A DNA stretch of 64,000 bases from Sporosarcina gallistercoris. GTDB taxonomy: Bacteria > Bacillota > Bacilli > Bacillales_A > Planococcaceae. Numbering within the stretch: the first letter of the stretch is position 1; every line of letters starts with the position of its first letter. Positions 44,501-52,233 of this stretch are shown piece by piece. The notes beneath the pieces were generated by a model. It was not told the origin of the DNA and made no database searches. It saw only the letters and a list, made by a program, of their open reading frames with translations. The position numbers and the translations under genes were made by a program. Location: NCBI RefSeq assembly GCF_014836415.1, contig NZ_JACSQY010000009.1, positions 87,774 through 151,773 of the forward strand, given 5' to 3'.

Positions 44501-46324
44501 ACTGTAGTTTTCCCACACTGCTGCCTTATCCCCTTGCTCATGTGCAATCTCGGCTTTCAGCAAAGAAATCGCTGCATTCGCTGTATCCTCAGCACTGTCC
44601 AGCCAATAGATGATCTGATCTCTCGTTCTCGCATTTCCAGGATTCTCTCTGTAAGTTCGTGCAGCGTCCCGAATGATTTCAAACTCAGCAATCAATGCCG
44701 ATGCCTTGTCTGTAATCGGTTCTTTCCCTAATGATGCTTTGAAAGCGTTCAATTTCGGAGCTAATTCAACTGATTCCTCCAACTTTGCGACACGGCTATC
44801 CATGTTTTGATTGATCATATGCTTTGACAACTCTTTCAGCGCATTCGAAGCAGCTGTTTCGTTATTGTTGGCGTGATCCACATAGGCGAACGCATCGTTC
44901 CAGTTTTGATCTGCTTCTTCAGAGCTGCTCCAAATATTCCAAGCGTAGTCGGCATTTGCAAAAATCGCCACTTTGCTCGGTTCCGATTGCTGCATCGGAT
45001 TCAACACAATGCCTTCAATGTTTTCAGGATCCACATTTGGCTGAAGGAATACTTCCTGCCCACCCATGATCAGATGCTGCTTGGAATTATCCGTACAAGG
45101 CCAATTGATCCACAAATAGGGGCCTCTGCCTGCATTATTTGTAAACGTCGAAGTGAAATTATTGGAAACTTCTCCCCACACCTTCCCGCCTGTCTGAACT
45201 AAACTAACAGACTTCGGCAACTTTCTTAGTGTCTGGATTTGTGCGCTTTGCCCCCATCCCATATAGTCATTCGGACAGAAAATCATGTCTGTGACGAGAC
45301 CATCATAATCGGCTTGTTTCTCCACTAGCCAATTTGTTAAATCGGTCATCAGCCGGACATACGTTTCAGCCCCTTGTGGAGGTACGCCCGCGTCATCTGC
45401 TAGAATCCCGAATTTCCTGACTCCCGAATCCATGAGCTGCGTGAACTTTTCTTTAATGATTGCTAAGTCCTGTTGATAATTCTCTTCCGTGTTAAAACGG
45501 ATTGCATTATTCATGAATGGGTGCAGGGTATATACGAATCTAGTCTTACTGGCATTGCCAGCCTCAGCAAGTTGACTGAGTTTCACTAGCTCTTCTTGTG
45601 TATACAACTCTCTCCATTTCCCGTTATGTTTCGGATCGTCCTTCGGTGCATAGATGTACGAGTTCATTTTGAAGTCTCCACCGAACGTCATAAGGTCCGC
45701 ACGGTCTTCATTTGACCAAGGTTCTCCGTAATATCCTTCGATGAATCCTCTGCCTTTTACATCCGCATAGTCTTTAATTGTGAGTTCTTCAATGGTGCTG
45801 TTCTGCATTTGTTTAAAAATATGTTTAAGCGTAGTCACCCCGTAGAAAGCGGAATCGACATCTTTTCCTAATACAGCAATTACGTTCTTTTTAACTGATA
45901 CGATATTCGCATCCAGCTTCGCCAAGATGGTTTCGTCAGTCAACTGGTTCTCCTTGAAATAGGTGTCAACCGACTCACCTGACTGATGAAGACCGACTAA
46001 GAAGTTTGTTTTGTCTGCCACGATTTCTGCAGATTCCGAGAACTTCACTCCTTTCGAGCTCAAAAGTTCCTCTACTCTATTTTTCGTATATTGATCTACT
46101 TGCGATTCATATATGACATTCACGGAATCGCTTACATCAAAATGCTGTCCGCTATAGCTGATCTCATACGGATTTGGATAAATTGTATACGGTTTCATAT
46201 CACCGGCTGGTTCAGCAGCGTGTACCACGTCAATTCCCGTTATCCCGACCGATCCGATAACAGCGCTTACAAACATGATGCAAGCTAGAGTCAAACTCCC
46301 AATGGACTTCTTACTTCTCTTCAA
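41528..46324 (-). CDS. Secreted GH84 beta-N-acetylhexosaminidase (hyaluronidase/NagH-like), multimodular
   Basis: TTG at 46324 lies nine bases after GGAGG. The 1598-residue protein has a signal peptide cleaved near VHA-AEP (36). A GH20b-like N-terminal domain (about 45-185) precedes a GH84 catalytic barrel (about 187-480) with GFIEGYYGEPW and the catalytic aspartate pair Asp310-Asp311 in LADDAGVPP. Downstream are a helical region, four or more discoidin/CBM32-like modules (patterns such as YIGVLYEKSFTLNSARFELG and YSVGEPRVFNSLRVYND), a FIVAR module near 1370-1430 (YTAESWEVLSKALLEAK), an Ig-like module and a lysine-rich coiled tail. No LPXTG or SLH anchor is seen. It probably removes terminal N-acetylglucosamine from host glycans. 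Confidence 0.93.
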   Translation of the reverse strand: MKRSKKSIGSLTLACIMFVSAVIGSVGITGIDVVHAAEPAGDMKPYTIYPNPYEISYSGQHFDVSDSVNVIYESQVDQYTKNRVEELLSSKGVKFSESAEIVADKTNFLVGLHQSGESVDTYFKENQLTDETILAKLDANIVSVKKNVIAVLGKDVDSAFYGVTTLKHIFKQMQNSTIEELTIKDYADVKGRGFIEGYYGEPWSNEDRADLMTFGGDFKMNSYIYAPKDDPKHNGKWRELYTQEELVKLSQLAEAGNASKTRFVYTLHPFMNNAIRFNTEENYQQDLAIIKEKFTQLMDSGVRKFGILADDAGVPPQGAETYVRLMTDLTNWLVEKQADYDGLVTDMIFCPNDYMGWGQSAQIQTLRKLPKSVSLVQTGGKVWGEVSNNFTSTFTNNAGRGPYLWINWPCTDNSKQHLIMGGQEVFLQPNVDPENIEGIVLNPMQQSEPSKVAIFANADYAWNIWSSSEEADQNWNDAFAYVDHANNNETAASNALKELSKHMINQNMDSRVAKLEESVELAPKLNAFKASLGKEPITDKASALIAEFEIIRDAARTYRENPGNARTRDQIIYWLDSAEDTANAAISLLKAEIAHEQGDKAAVWENYSQGQAAFDSSKNHPFRYIDHYQYAEVGVQHIVPFVKTLLNDVSSKVQSIVNPDLNTARVITNRTDTPAGDLKNLLDNNTNTDVVYKNPSSIAAGTYIGVLYEKSFTLNSARFELGRIGNDNDTFTASKLQYTVDGDTWVDVEGKVYGHVKQVAEDNLNLKVKGVRLIATENREGTWFGVKDIVVNEQQDETEVFESTLIVPEHFKIYQGTEANLFDGNDTTFVWYNPSGTVKDTSVAGDYIGVDLLKVRELGKVSFDIGRDNVDKWTDYQLEYSTDNVTYTKFKEYKGKASGMDKIAEDLTGIQARYVRIKNLKDVPVWLKFSGIQVEAAKKDSGFTYTNNEAYKGISSQHTLEKTSLSPTQDITLQSNEYIGVKLERIKELANVAATETSRKLTLQASANGVEWVTPAEGTLARYVRLVNETDEAVTFNLDAFDVTSKELHGPEFVGTTMGIAPTYSENDSRKKGTLLNLFDKNYGTKTIFADYQRKGETITYSVGEPRVFNSLRVYNDENDVNYIRDAKVQVSMDNETWTDVATLGDGQDNLAGGKPDYADKIRDGYTHDSVNPGNYYFGNDAIGGIEAKYIRIIYTANYPTRFAHINEILINGGEFVKTDNNPTYAADPIEEEGFGPDRLFDGDLTTAFKPNMTDRTDGSLTVRLSEKTDATAITIVQGSKNISNATVSARVGTEQWVELGTLDSSLNTFYNSSYDHIFEIKLSWGDIQPLIYEMNISNNQDLVEKVTKEALAASIEEAEKKEQADYTAESWEVLSKALLEAKAVNQKPDATQAEVDQAVTNLTAALDNLAVNPLTLELEVENATITAGEELDLRSLITRALDSKGNDATQTVVIDSRDFDNQLPGTYKITFTLSEDGVEDAIKTSTVTVEKGASLPITEIADLLTLLEQYEESGDILDKKAGSELEKQIKKIEETATKHKDKDKDKKDEEKRNEKVIHELNKFKSLLDKQLRKNQITEAAHLGLTQGADTLIANRQE

Positions 46325-46362
46325 AACCCATTCCTCCGTTTCATGATTTTGATGCAGTTCTC

Positions 46363-46393
46363 AACTGGTATAGACAGCTGGTATATACCAGTT
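46363..46393 (-). promoter_or_regulatory. Candidate GntR-type (NagR/YvoA-like) operator upstream of the GH84 gene
   Basis: Two adjoining copies of TGGTATA occur: AACTGGTATAGACAGC (46363-46378) and the palindrome AGCTGGTATATACCAGTT (46376-46393). They lie 40-70 bases before the GH84 start. They resemble the TGGTATAGACCA-type sites of N-acetylglucosamine-responsive GntR regulators such as B. subtilis NagR. That fits control of a hexosaminidase; the regulator is not in this window. Confidence 0.5.
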
Positions 46394-46600
46394 ACCTAGC
46401 AATATACCATATATGCAGACAGAAAAGAATCACGAATTATAAATAATTCAGAATACACTGACCATTATAGTGATAAGTAACCAGAAATGAAACATACATA
46501 CAGGTTGAAAGCAACAGTCACTGCACAATAGGAAGAAAATGACACGATTTTCGTAATGAAAAAGAACCGGAATTGCAGTCCGGTACTGAGCAGTTTGTAA

Positions 46601-47140
46601 ACACGCGGACTCGTCGTCTCGTACGCAACCAAAAACGTCGGCTACTCAAACAGCGAAGTGCTTATGGCAGTCATGGTCGCAACAATCATCACCACGATCC
46701 TCATCCCGTTCATGGGGAAACTATCCGATAAAGTCGGACGCAAACCACTTTATATTTTCGGAACCATTGCAATGGGATTGAATGCATTCCCTTACTTCTG
46801 GATGCTGAACGAAGGTTCGAACTTCATGATGTTCCTCGCGACCATCATCGGCCTTGGCGTCATCTTGGCACCCATCACAGCAGTTCTTGGCACGATGTTC
46901 TCAGAGACCTTCGCTCCGGAAGTCCGATATACGGGAATCTCCCTCGGCTATCAGATCGGTGCAGCCTTAGCCGGAGGCACGGCGCCCTTGATCGCCGCCA
47001 CACTGCTGCTGAAATTCAATGATTCCTATGTACCCGTCGCTCTCTATATCATCTTCACCACACTTATCTCACTGACTGCCATCTGGGCTGTGAAAGACCG
47101 GAAGAATCAGGAGTTGGATACAGTTCATACTGCATCTTAA
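46601..47140 (+). pseudogene. C-terminal fragment of an MFS (MHS-family) transporter
   Basis: An open frame follows directly on a TAA at 46598 and encodes about 179 residues, roughly the last 40 percent of a metabolite:H+ symporter (typically 430-460 residues). It carries the family loop GKLSDKVGRKPLYIFGTIAMG and later helices with FAPEVRYTGISLGYQIGAALAGGTAP. There is no start codon with a ribosome binding site and no N-terminal half upstream, so the gene is truncated. Codon usage is richer in C than the flanking AT-rich DNA. The N-terminal half was probably lost by deletion, since no IS end is visible at the break. A terminator still follows. Confidence 0.85.
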
Positions 47141-47162
47141 ATGGATGAATGAAGGAACAGAA

Positions 47163-47212
47163 AAAACAGCCATCGGGCAGCGTATAATCCGCTTCTGAAT
47201 GGCTGTTTCATT
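47163..47212 (+). terminator. Terminator after the MFS fragment
   Basis: AACAGCCAT and ATGGCTGTT form the outer stem, with further pairing inside (AGCG/CGCT), preceded by A6 and followed by TTCATT. It may act in both directions. Confidence 0.65.
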
Positions 47213-47432
47213 GGGCGTTTCAACGCTTTTCACATCATGCATCATGATGTCTCTCATATGTCGGATAGCTGATGACTTCTATTCCGTAAGACTTTCCAAT
47301 TGCTCGATGAGTGACTGGATTTCATAGTGCACAGTCATAGACACTTTCAGAACAGTCGTGATTGTTTGAACAAACCCGAAGGTTTCTGAAGCCAATGAAA
47401 TCTTGAGTATATCTTCATTGTAGTGCCATCCA

Positions 47433-47441
47433 TGCTATAAT
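47433..47441 (+). promoter_or_regulatory. Extended -10 promoter of the small zinc-finger gene
   Basis: TGCTATAAT is a perfect extended -10 element about 58 bases before the ATG. No good -35 is seen. Confidence 0.5.
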
Positions 47442-47498
47442 GAGAAGCTTAGGATAATCACTCATAATTGAACGGACGAAATAAGGAGATGTCAGAGA

Positions 47499-47708
47499 AT
47501 GCAAAAGCGATGGACAATCGATGAGATTAAGAAGTTTGTTGAGAACAATTCGGAAAGTAAGTTGTTAACGACGGAATATCACGGGTTTTCTCAGAAATTA
47601 CTGTTTAAATGTGCGTGTGGCAGTAACTTCGAAAAAACATTTACGAAATTCAACAATAAAAACCAACGTAAGTGCGACGTGTGCCAACCACCGAAAGAAG
47701 CGCGTTAA
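47499..47708 (+). CDS. Small zinc-ribbon protein
   Basis: This 69-residue basic protein carries CACG and CDVC cysteine pairs 20 residues apart (FKCACGSNFEKTFTKFNNKNQRKCDVC), a likely zinc-binding treble-clef or ribbon. The N-terminal part (WTIDEIKKFVENNSESKLLTTEYHGFSQKLLFKC) resembles the repeated zinc-binding module found in phage and homing-endonuclease proteins. An AAGGAGATG site lies 10 bases before the ATG and an extended -10 promoter lies upstream. It may be a remnant of a mobile endonuclease or a small stand-alone DNA-binding protein. Confidence 0.7.
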   Translation: MQKRWTIDEIKKFVENNSESKLLTTEYHGFSQKLLFKCACGSNFEKTFTKFNNKNQRKCDVCQPPKEAR

Positions 47709-47869
47709 CCTATAGTAAACAAACGAAGTGCTGATTTCTTTTCCAAGAAATTGGTGCTATTTTTATATTTCCTTTGTTCTTTCGCATCTCCTTTTAAACG
47801 CTTTACTTCAAAAAAACTACAGTTCGCGTCAATTAGCGTCCTTCTGTTCTTCAATAGTGCACTAGTGAA

Positions 47870-47917
47870 AGGTAGCCGCGCACAAAACAAACATGAAAGT
47901 TTCTCACGCAGGCACCT
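47870..47917. repeat. KpnI-ended palindromic repeat, copy 2
   Basis: AGGTAGCCGCGC and the distal CACGCAGGCACCT form imperfect arms around ACAAAACAAACATGAAAGTTTCTC in two parts. It matches the inner part of the repeat at 37400-37464. It lies 11 bases after the stop of the uracil-DNA-glycosylase-like gene. Confidence 0.55.
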
Positions 47918-47927
47918 AACATACAAT

Positions 47928-48623
47928 TCAGCTTTCATTACTGTCAATTTGTTTTCGTTTCAGTCCTGTAAGCTGTTCGATGCACTTGTGGTACCGCATA
48001 CGTGTTTTTTTCAAATTTGTAGGAAACGAGCCGTGAAGAGGATGTGGAAGACGCTCTGCAATCGGGTATTCCAATTGACCGTCTTTAGCCATTTGACGGA
48101 GAGTCCGTCCCACTTCTTCACTGAGAGGAACAATGAAAGAAGGCTGTACAATCTTCATCTCTTCCACAAAGGAATCGATAAAATGATGTCGAACAGTACG
48201 AGGCAGAATATAATAATTCAAGTTCCTGCCGTCACGCATGAAACCATACCAAGAAAGATTGGTCAAATACACAGCATCCTGAAACTCACCGAATTCATAT
48301 TCCTCAATGATGGACAGCATGAATTGGGCACTTCTCTCCTTATCCTCTTGATCATACCCGGGCATGAGCCGACTAATTCCATGGAAGTCGATGAATGGCA
48401 CTCCCGTTTTCCCTGCACCATATTGACCGGGATTTATTCCGCAAAAGACGATGCGACGGCCTGTCTTGGAGTAGAACTTTTTGTAATAAGAGCGGATAAG
48501 ATCCGCCTGCTCTGTAAATCCGGGCAGTATGGAAATGCCCTCTCTCTCCAACTCCAGCAACACGTTCCCCTCTTCAATCAGACGGTCCATAAAAGATAGA
48601 TGCAAATCGATGATCTTATCCAA
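47928..48623 (-). CDS. Uracil-DNA glycosylase family protein (SMUG-like, DUF4918-like)
   Basis: This 231-residue protein starts at TTG 48623 with AAGGAGGGGTGA upstream. The segment IVFCGINPGQYGAGKTGVPFIDF matches the active-site motif 1 of SMUG-type uracil-DNA glycosylases (GMNPGPFGMAQTGVPFG in SMUG1). RLPHPLHGSFP near the C terminus aligns with the DNA-intercalating HPS motif 2. The catalytic Asn of SMUG1 is conserved here in INPG. It would remove uracil or oxidised pyrimidines from DNA, or be a divergent family member of unknown substrate. It is a single gene. No other repair genes are nearby. Confidence 0.8.
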   Translation of the reverse strand: MDKIIDLHLSFMDRLIEEGNVLLELEREGISILPGFTEQADLIRSYYKKFYSKTGRRIVFCGINPGQYGAGKTGVPFIDFHGISRLMPGYDQEDKERSAQFMLSIIEEYEFGEFQDAVYLTNLSWYGFMRDGRNLNYYILPRTVRHHFIDSFVEEMKIVQPSFIVPLSEEVGRTLRQMAKDGQLEYPIAERLPHPLHGSFPTNLKKTRMRYHKCIEQLTGLKRKQIDSNES

Positions 48624-48820
48624 GGGTCACCCCTCCTTCTTCCAAACCCCATCATACATCATCAAAACACTTTTCGTTATCTTCTGATTTCTTATGTGGT
48701 ATTCCCTGTTTATAATGGTACCAAATGTCACTATAAAATGACATGATATTTAAAATACTCTCCACTATTCATTTTTCAAGCTGCAGTATTCACTTGATTA
48801 GTAAAGGCGAAGGTGGGGCT

Positions 48821-49012
48821 ATGCTAAGATTTTTCAAAACGGAAGAAAAATTTGAATACTAATCTATCGACAACGTAATTACTAACTTGGTGAAGGAATT
48901 AACCTCCGCGGAATCGGTTACTGGGTATTCAGATATCCCTTCCCCAAAAACTGGCTGTTTCTTGAAGACAATTTCACGTTACGGAAAAGAGGTTAATTCA
49001 GATAACAGAAGA
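48821..49012 (+). pseudogene. Possible decayed small gene
   Basis: ATG at 48821 follows AAGGTGGGG and encodes MLRFFKTEEKFEY before a TAA at 48860. The same frame then continues as SIDNVITNLVKELTSAESV and onward, up to a strong terminator at 49019. A good ribosome binding site plus terminator around an interrupted frame suggests a gene inactivated by one stop codon. I do not recognise the protein. Confidence 0.3.
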
Positions 49013-49018
49013 AATACA

Positions 49019-49075
49019 AAAGATGCCAGGCTTTCATTGAAGTCCGATTCAATGAAATCTTGGCATCCTTTTTTC
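49019..49075 (+). terminator. Strong intrinsic terminator, now without an intact upstream gene
   Basis: GATGCCAGGCTTTCATTGA pairs with TCAATGAAATCTTGGCATC over a short loop, followed by T6. Confidence 0.85.
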
Positions 49076-49212
49076 ATGTCTTCCACCTATTTACGTCTTA
49101 ATAGGAATAGCCTTTCTGGAAACGATACAACTCAAGCGCAGTACTGAATCATGTGGATCGCAGGAAAGCGTGTTCTGCACAGCGTGACACAATCCACACA
49201 AACTCCCATCTC

Positions 49213-50175
49213 TCACCTAACGATATTTTTCGGTTCGCGTCCCTCTAGAACGTCCACAATCGCCTGGGCATTCAAGTCCATCATTGCAAGTCGTGTTTTA
49301 ATACTGGCACTCCCGATATGCGGAAGGACTGTAACGTTTGGTAATGAAAGTAGCGGGTTCTCTAGCGGTACCGGTTCTGTTTCGAACACATCCAGCCCTG
49401 CTGCCCAAATGGTGTTGTCCGCCAGCGCGTTGTACAAAGCTGTTTCGTCGACGATTCCGCCTCGCGATACGTTAATGAGAACCGCTGTCCGCTTCATCAG
49501 TCCCAGCTCCCTTGCACCGATCAGACCTGCTGTTTCTGGTGTATACGGTGTAAGAAGGACAACGAAATCCGCCTCTTCCAATAATCGATCCAGCTCTCTA
49601 TATTCAAAGCCATGCTCCGCTTCCGCATCAGGTTTGCGATTCCGATTATGGTAAAGGACATCCATGTTGAACCCCTTCGCACGGCGCGCAACCGCTTCAC
49701 CGATTCGTCCCATACCGACAATACCGAGTGTTGCACCGCCGACATCCATTCCCGTGAACCCCATCGGCGACCAGGACTTCCAATTGCCTTTCCGCAACTC
49801 ACTTTCAGCAAACGTCAATTGACGTGCAGTCGAAAGAAGAAGAGCAAACGTCAAATCCGCTGTCGTCTCCGTCAAGACATCAGGTGTATTCGTCACTAAA
49901 ACTCCATGTTCCTTCGCTGATTCCAGATCGATATTATTGTAACCGACCGCCATATTGGCAATAACCCTCAGCTTCTTCCCCGTTTCAATCAGCTCTCGGT
50001 CGACCGTATCAGAGATGACCGCCCATAACGCATCTGCGTCCGCCACTTCTCTCAATAAAACTTCACGCGGAACCGGCTCACTTTCCGATTCCCACATCCG
50101 AACATCGAACTTTTCTTGAAGCGGGCCTATCACTCGCTCGTCCATTTTTCTCGTTAAAAAGATTTTTGGTTTCAT
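49213..50175 (-). CDS. D-2-hydroxyacid dehydrogenase (glyoxylate/hydroxypyruvate reductase-like)
   Basis: ATG at 50175, seven bases after AGGAGGA, gives 320 residues; the longer frame from 50217 has no site. The protein shows the D-isomer 2-hydroxyacid dehydrogenase pattern: N-terminal MKPKIFLTRKMDERVI; substrate loop MAVGYNNIDLESAKEHGVLVTNTPDVLTE; NAD(P) site GATLGIVGMGRIGEAVARRAKGF followed by HNRNRK; Arg in LINVSRGGIVDE; and the catalytic Glu and His in VFETEP and LPHIGSA. HNRNRK after the glycine loop suggests NADP preference. It probably reduces glyoxylate or hydroxypyruvate. A deleted duplicate lies 1.6 kb away at 51807-52059. Confidence 0.9.
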   Translation of the reverse strand: MKPKIFLTRKMDERVIGPLQEKFDVRMWESESEPVPREVLLREVADADALWAVISDTVDRELIETGKKLRVIANMAVGYNNIDLESAKEHGVLVTNTPDVLTETTADLTFALLLSTARQLTFAESELRKGNWKSWSPMGFTGMDVGGATLGIVGMGRIGEAVARRAKGFNMDVLYHNRNRKPDAEAEHGFEYRELDRLLEEADFVVLLTPYTPETAGLIGARELGLMKRTAVLINVSRGGIVDETALYNALADNTIWAAGLDVFETEPVPLENPLLSLPNVTVLPHIGSASIKTRLAMMDLNAQAIVDVLEGREPKNIVR

Positions 50176-50523
50176 CGAAATCCTCCTATTCTCGCAATTG
50201 ACAATAGTGTAGCACACTTACATGTTGAAAAAGAGGTTATTCATCACATACGGAGGGGGGATCATTTGCACGTCCCCCTTCTCCAAAAGAATCCGAATTT
50301 CTTTGTTCTGCATATTTCACAAGATTTTCTCTTTAAAGTGATCGAAACGAATCTAAATCGTGGGCATTGCGAGACTAGTTGTCTATGATGGGTTCTTTCC
50401 TGCAGTTGGGAGTTGTAAGGGTTTCTGCACTCGCTTTAATCCGTTGATACATACTTTCATCCGTATAGCCTTCATATGTATAGAACCACTTAAAAAGGTT
50501 GTTGCAAAAGACATCTCTGTCTT
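50176..50523. other. Intergenic region between the 2-hydroxyacid dehydrogenase and M50-like genes
   Basis: This gap contains the terminator of the M50-like gene (50492-50535). It also has a G/C-rich inverted repeat at about 50251-50285 (GGAGGGGG/CCCCCTTCTCC) without a T tract. A minus-strand open stretch at about 50380-50490 reads YTDESMYQRIKASAETLTT; it might be a small gene remnant but lacks a start. Confidence 0.4.
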
Positions 50524-50535
50524 TCACAACAACCT
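50492..50535 (-). terminator. Intrinsic terminator overlapping the end of the M50-like gene
   Basis: AGGTTGTTG...AAAGACA pairs with TGTCTTT...CAACAACCT (about 16 bp), followed on the minus strand by T5. The stem starts within the last codons. Confidence 0.85.
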
Positions 50536-51543
50536 GTTCCGTTCATTCACGACAAAGTGTTCGAAAAATCTTTTTTCCGCTTCCAGGAAGCTATGCGAAT
50601 CCTTTTTTATCGTCTTCACATACTGCATATACGTTTCGTTTACCATAGGCGTCCCACTTAGTAATGCATTCGTACGTGCCGATGAGAGTGGATCTATGAC
50701 CGGTAATTCATCCATCTCATTCTTCGATATCGTAATCGGCTCGCCAAGAAAGTATTGAGTGGCAATATAATAATGATAAACGCCTGCCAGCACACTCTTA
50801 TGATTGGCTTTCAGACTGTGTATGTCAATCGACTGATAAAACTTCTTCAGATAATAGGTATTGTCCGTTTCGATGGCACTATAGAATAAGTACATGAGAT
50901 AAATGGCTAATTCAGGAGTCGATAACTTAGACGCAGAAACACTCGAAGCCTTACTTTGAAGCGTTTTGTCCCATGTAGAAGGATGGCTTTTAGCCAACAG
51001 CTTATTTGTCATGCGATAGTAGTTAGTGAACACGGTATTGTTTTTAGCGACTTGAAGGACCGTATATCCATCGGAGAAAAAACCATTCAGTTGGTATGGA
51101 AGAGACGTTACCACAAACAACAAAAAACTCGTGGTGCCAATCACTTGAAAGAGAAAGAGATTACTGAAATATAGACTGGAAACAAGTAAACTTGCGAGCG
51201 GACCTGCAAGAACGGTATATAAGATTGACTTCTCCAACCGCTGCTCATCGTGCTCGATTTGCACATACCCTGAAACTTGCGTCCAATTTTCAGGCCACGT
51301 TACTCTTAGGTTCCCCTGCTCTGTCCGTTGTACCGCTATCACACCCGCTGAGTAAAACATAAGCTTCGATTTTGCAATAACTCCGCCCACTACATGGCCA
51401 GCCTCATGCAACGAAATGGCAATCAGTATGCCCAGTCCAGTAAAAAGAACACCCGCAAACAACTCCGATTTTTCCCAATTTATGCATGCACCCACTGTTA
51501 GCAATCCTGCAGTCGCTAACATCGTACGTGTAATTGTATTCAT
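50524..51543 (-). CDS. M50-like membrane metalloprotease homologue
   Basis: This 339-residue protein has an N-terminal helix, then the zinc motif HEAGH (46-50) at the end of a membrane segment (LFTGLGILIAISLHEAGHVVGG). Further spans lie near 115-155, with FFSDGY at about 160 in the position of the second M50 motif (usually LDG/NPDG). The C-terminal half (about 185-339) is soluble and helical. Site-2-type proteases cut membrane-embedded substrates; members this small with a private C-terminal domain are often linked to peptide maturation or stress control. The gene is alone, so its partner is unknown. AAAGGGG precedes the ATG. Confidence 0.75.
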   Translation of the reverse strand: MNTITRTMLATAGLLTVGACINWEKSELFAGVLFTGLGILIAISLHEAGHVVGGVIAKSKLMFYSAGVIAVQRTEQGNLRVTWPENWTQVSGYVQIEHDEQRLEKSILYTVLAGPLASLLVSSLYFSNLFLFQVIGTTSFLLFVVTSLPYQLNGFFSDGYTVLQVAKNNTVFTNYYRMTNKLLAKSHPSTWDKTLQSKASSVSASKLSTPELAIYLMYLFYSAIETDNTYYLKKFYQSIDIHSLKANHKSVLAGVYHYYIATQYFLGEPITISKNEMDELPVIDPLSSARTNALLSGTPMVNETYMQYVKTIKKDSHSFLEAEKRFFEHFVVNERNRLL

Positions 51544-52233
51544 TGGACCAATCCCCTTTCTCTATACAATTAGTATAATGAAATTCACCAGATCCGACGT
51601 TATTCCATCGTCACCGTATAGTTATTATACGTAATCGTACACACAGATAGCGATTCCACCATTCACGTGGTCTTATCCGTTCAAGCTGTGTTTTAGCTAA
51701 CCACGCTTGGACATCTCCACTTGCTAAATGGCTAAGTTTTGTTAAAGAATTTTAAATACGTATTACATAAGGATCTATAGGAAATAGCTTAATTCAGACC
51801 TTTATACGATGTTTTCAAGTTCGTGTCCCTCTAAAACATCCACAATCGCCTGGGCATTCAAGTCCATCATCGCAAGACGTGTTTTAATACTGGCACTCCG
51901 GATATGCGGAAGTGCCCTAACGTTCGGCAATGAAAGAAGCGGGTGCTATGGCGGTACCGGTTCACTTTCCGATTCCCACATGCGGACATCGAACTTCTTC
52001 TGAAGCGGCGCTACCACTCGCTCATCCATTTTTCTAGTTATAAAGATTTTCGATTTCTTCGGACTCCTCCTATTCACACAAGTGACACTAGTGTAGCATA
52101 GAAGGAAGAATGGTTGGATGGCGGCACAACTGCATGGATAGCCCCCGGTTCTTCCTGATGCAGCTGCATGAAAATAGAGATGTAGTAGTGGATAAAAATG
52201 AGGTACATAACTAAGTGAAGGAGGATTAACCTA
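51544..52233. other. Intergenic region containing the dehydrogenase duplicate
   Basis: Apart from the deleted duplicate (51807-52059), these 690 bases hold only the leader of the M50-like gene and the ribosome binding site AGGAGG of the DUF4188 gene. Confidence 0.5.
51807..52059 (-). pseudogene. Internally deleted duplicate of the 2-hydroxyacid dehydrogenase gene
   Basis: The sequence matches the ends of the intact gene at 49213-50175 closely. The C-terminal portion corresponds to about 49213-49372 and is joined directly to the N-terminal portion corresponding to about 50074-50185. The join lies at GGTACCGGTTCACT. In the intact gene GGTACCGGTTC (49367-49377) and GGAACCGGCTC (50069-50079) are 702 bases apart, so recombination between these short imperfect repeats explains the loss. 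The codon matching the ATG is AAG (52057-52059), so translation could not start normally. Homology continues through the ribosome binding site, showing that the duplication included upstream DNA. Confidence 0.9.

Larger units (their letters stand above)
47141..47498. other. Intergenic region between the MFS fragment and the zinc-finger gene
   Basis: This 358-base gap holds the MFS-fragment terminator and an extended -10 promoter for the next gene. Nothing else is recognised. Confidence 0.45.
48624..49212. other. Intergenic region with an orphan terminator
   Basis: This 590-base gap contains an interrupted short frame (48821-49012) and a strong plus-strand terminator (49019-49075). The terminator suggests a plus-strand gene once ended here. 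Nothing else is recognised. Confidence 0.45.

Noticed and set aside
48887..49147. 86-residue plus-strand frame as an intact gene
   Set aside because: It reads straight through a strong terminator and its upstream part contains an in-frame stop; treated as possible decay only.
50251..50285. G/C-rich inverted repeat as a terminator
   Set aside because: It has no T tract on either strand and no gene ends beside it.
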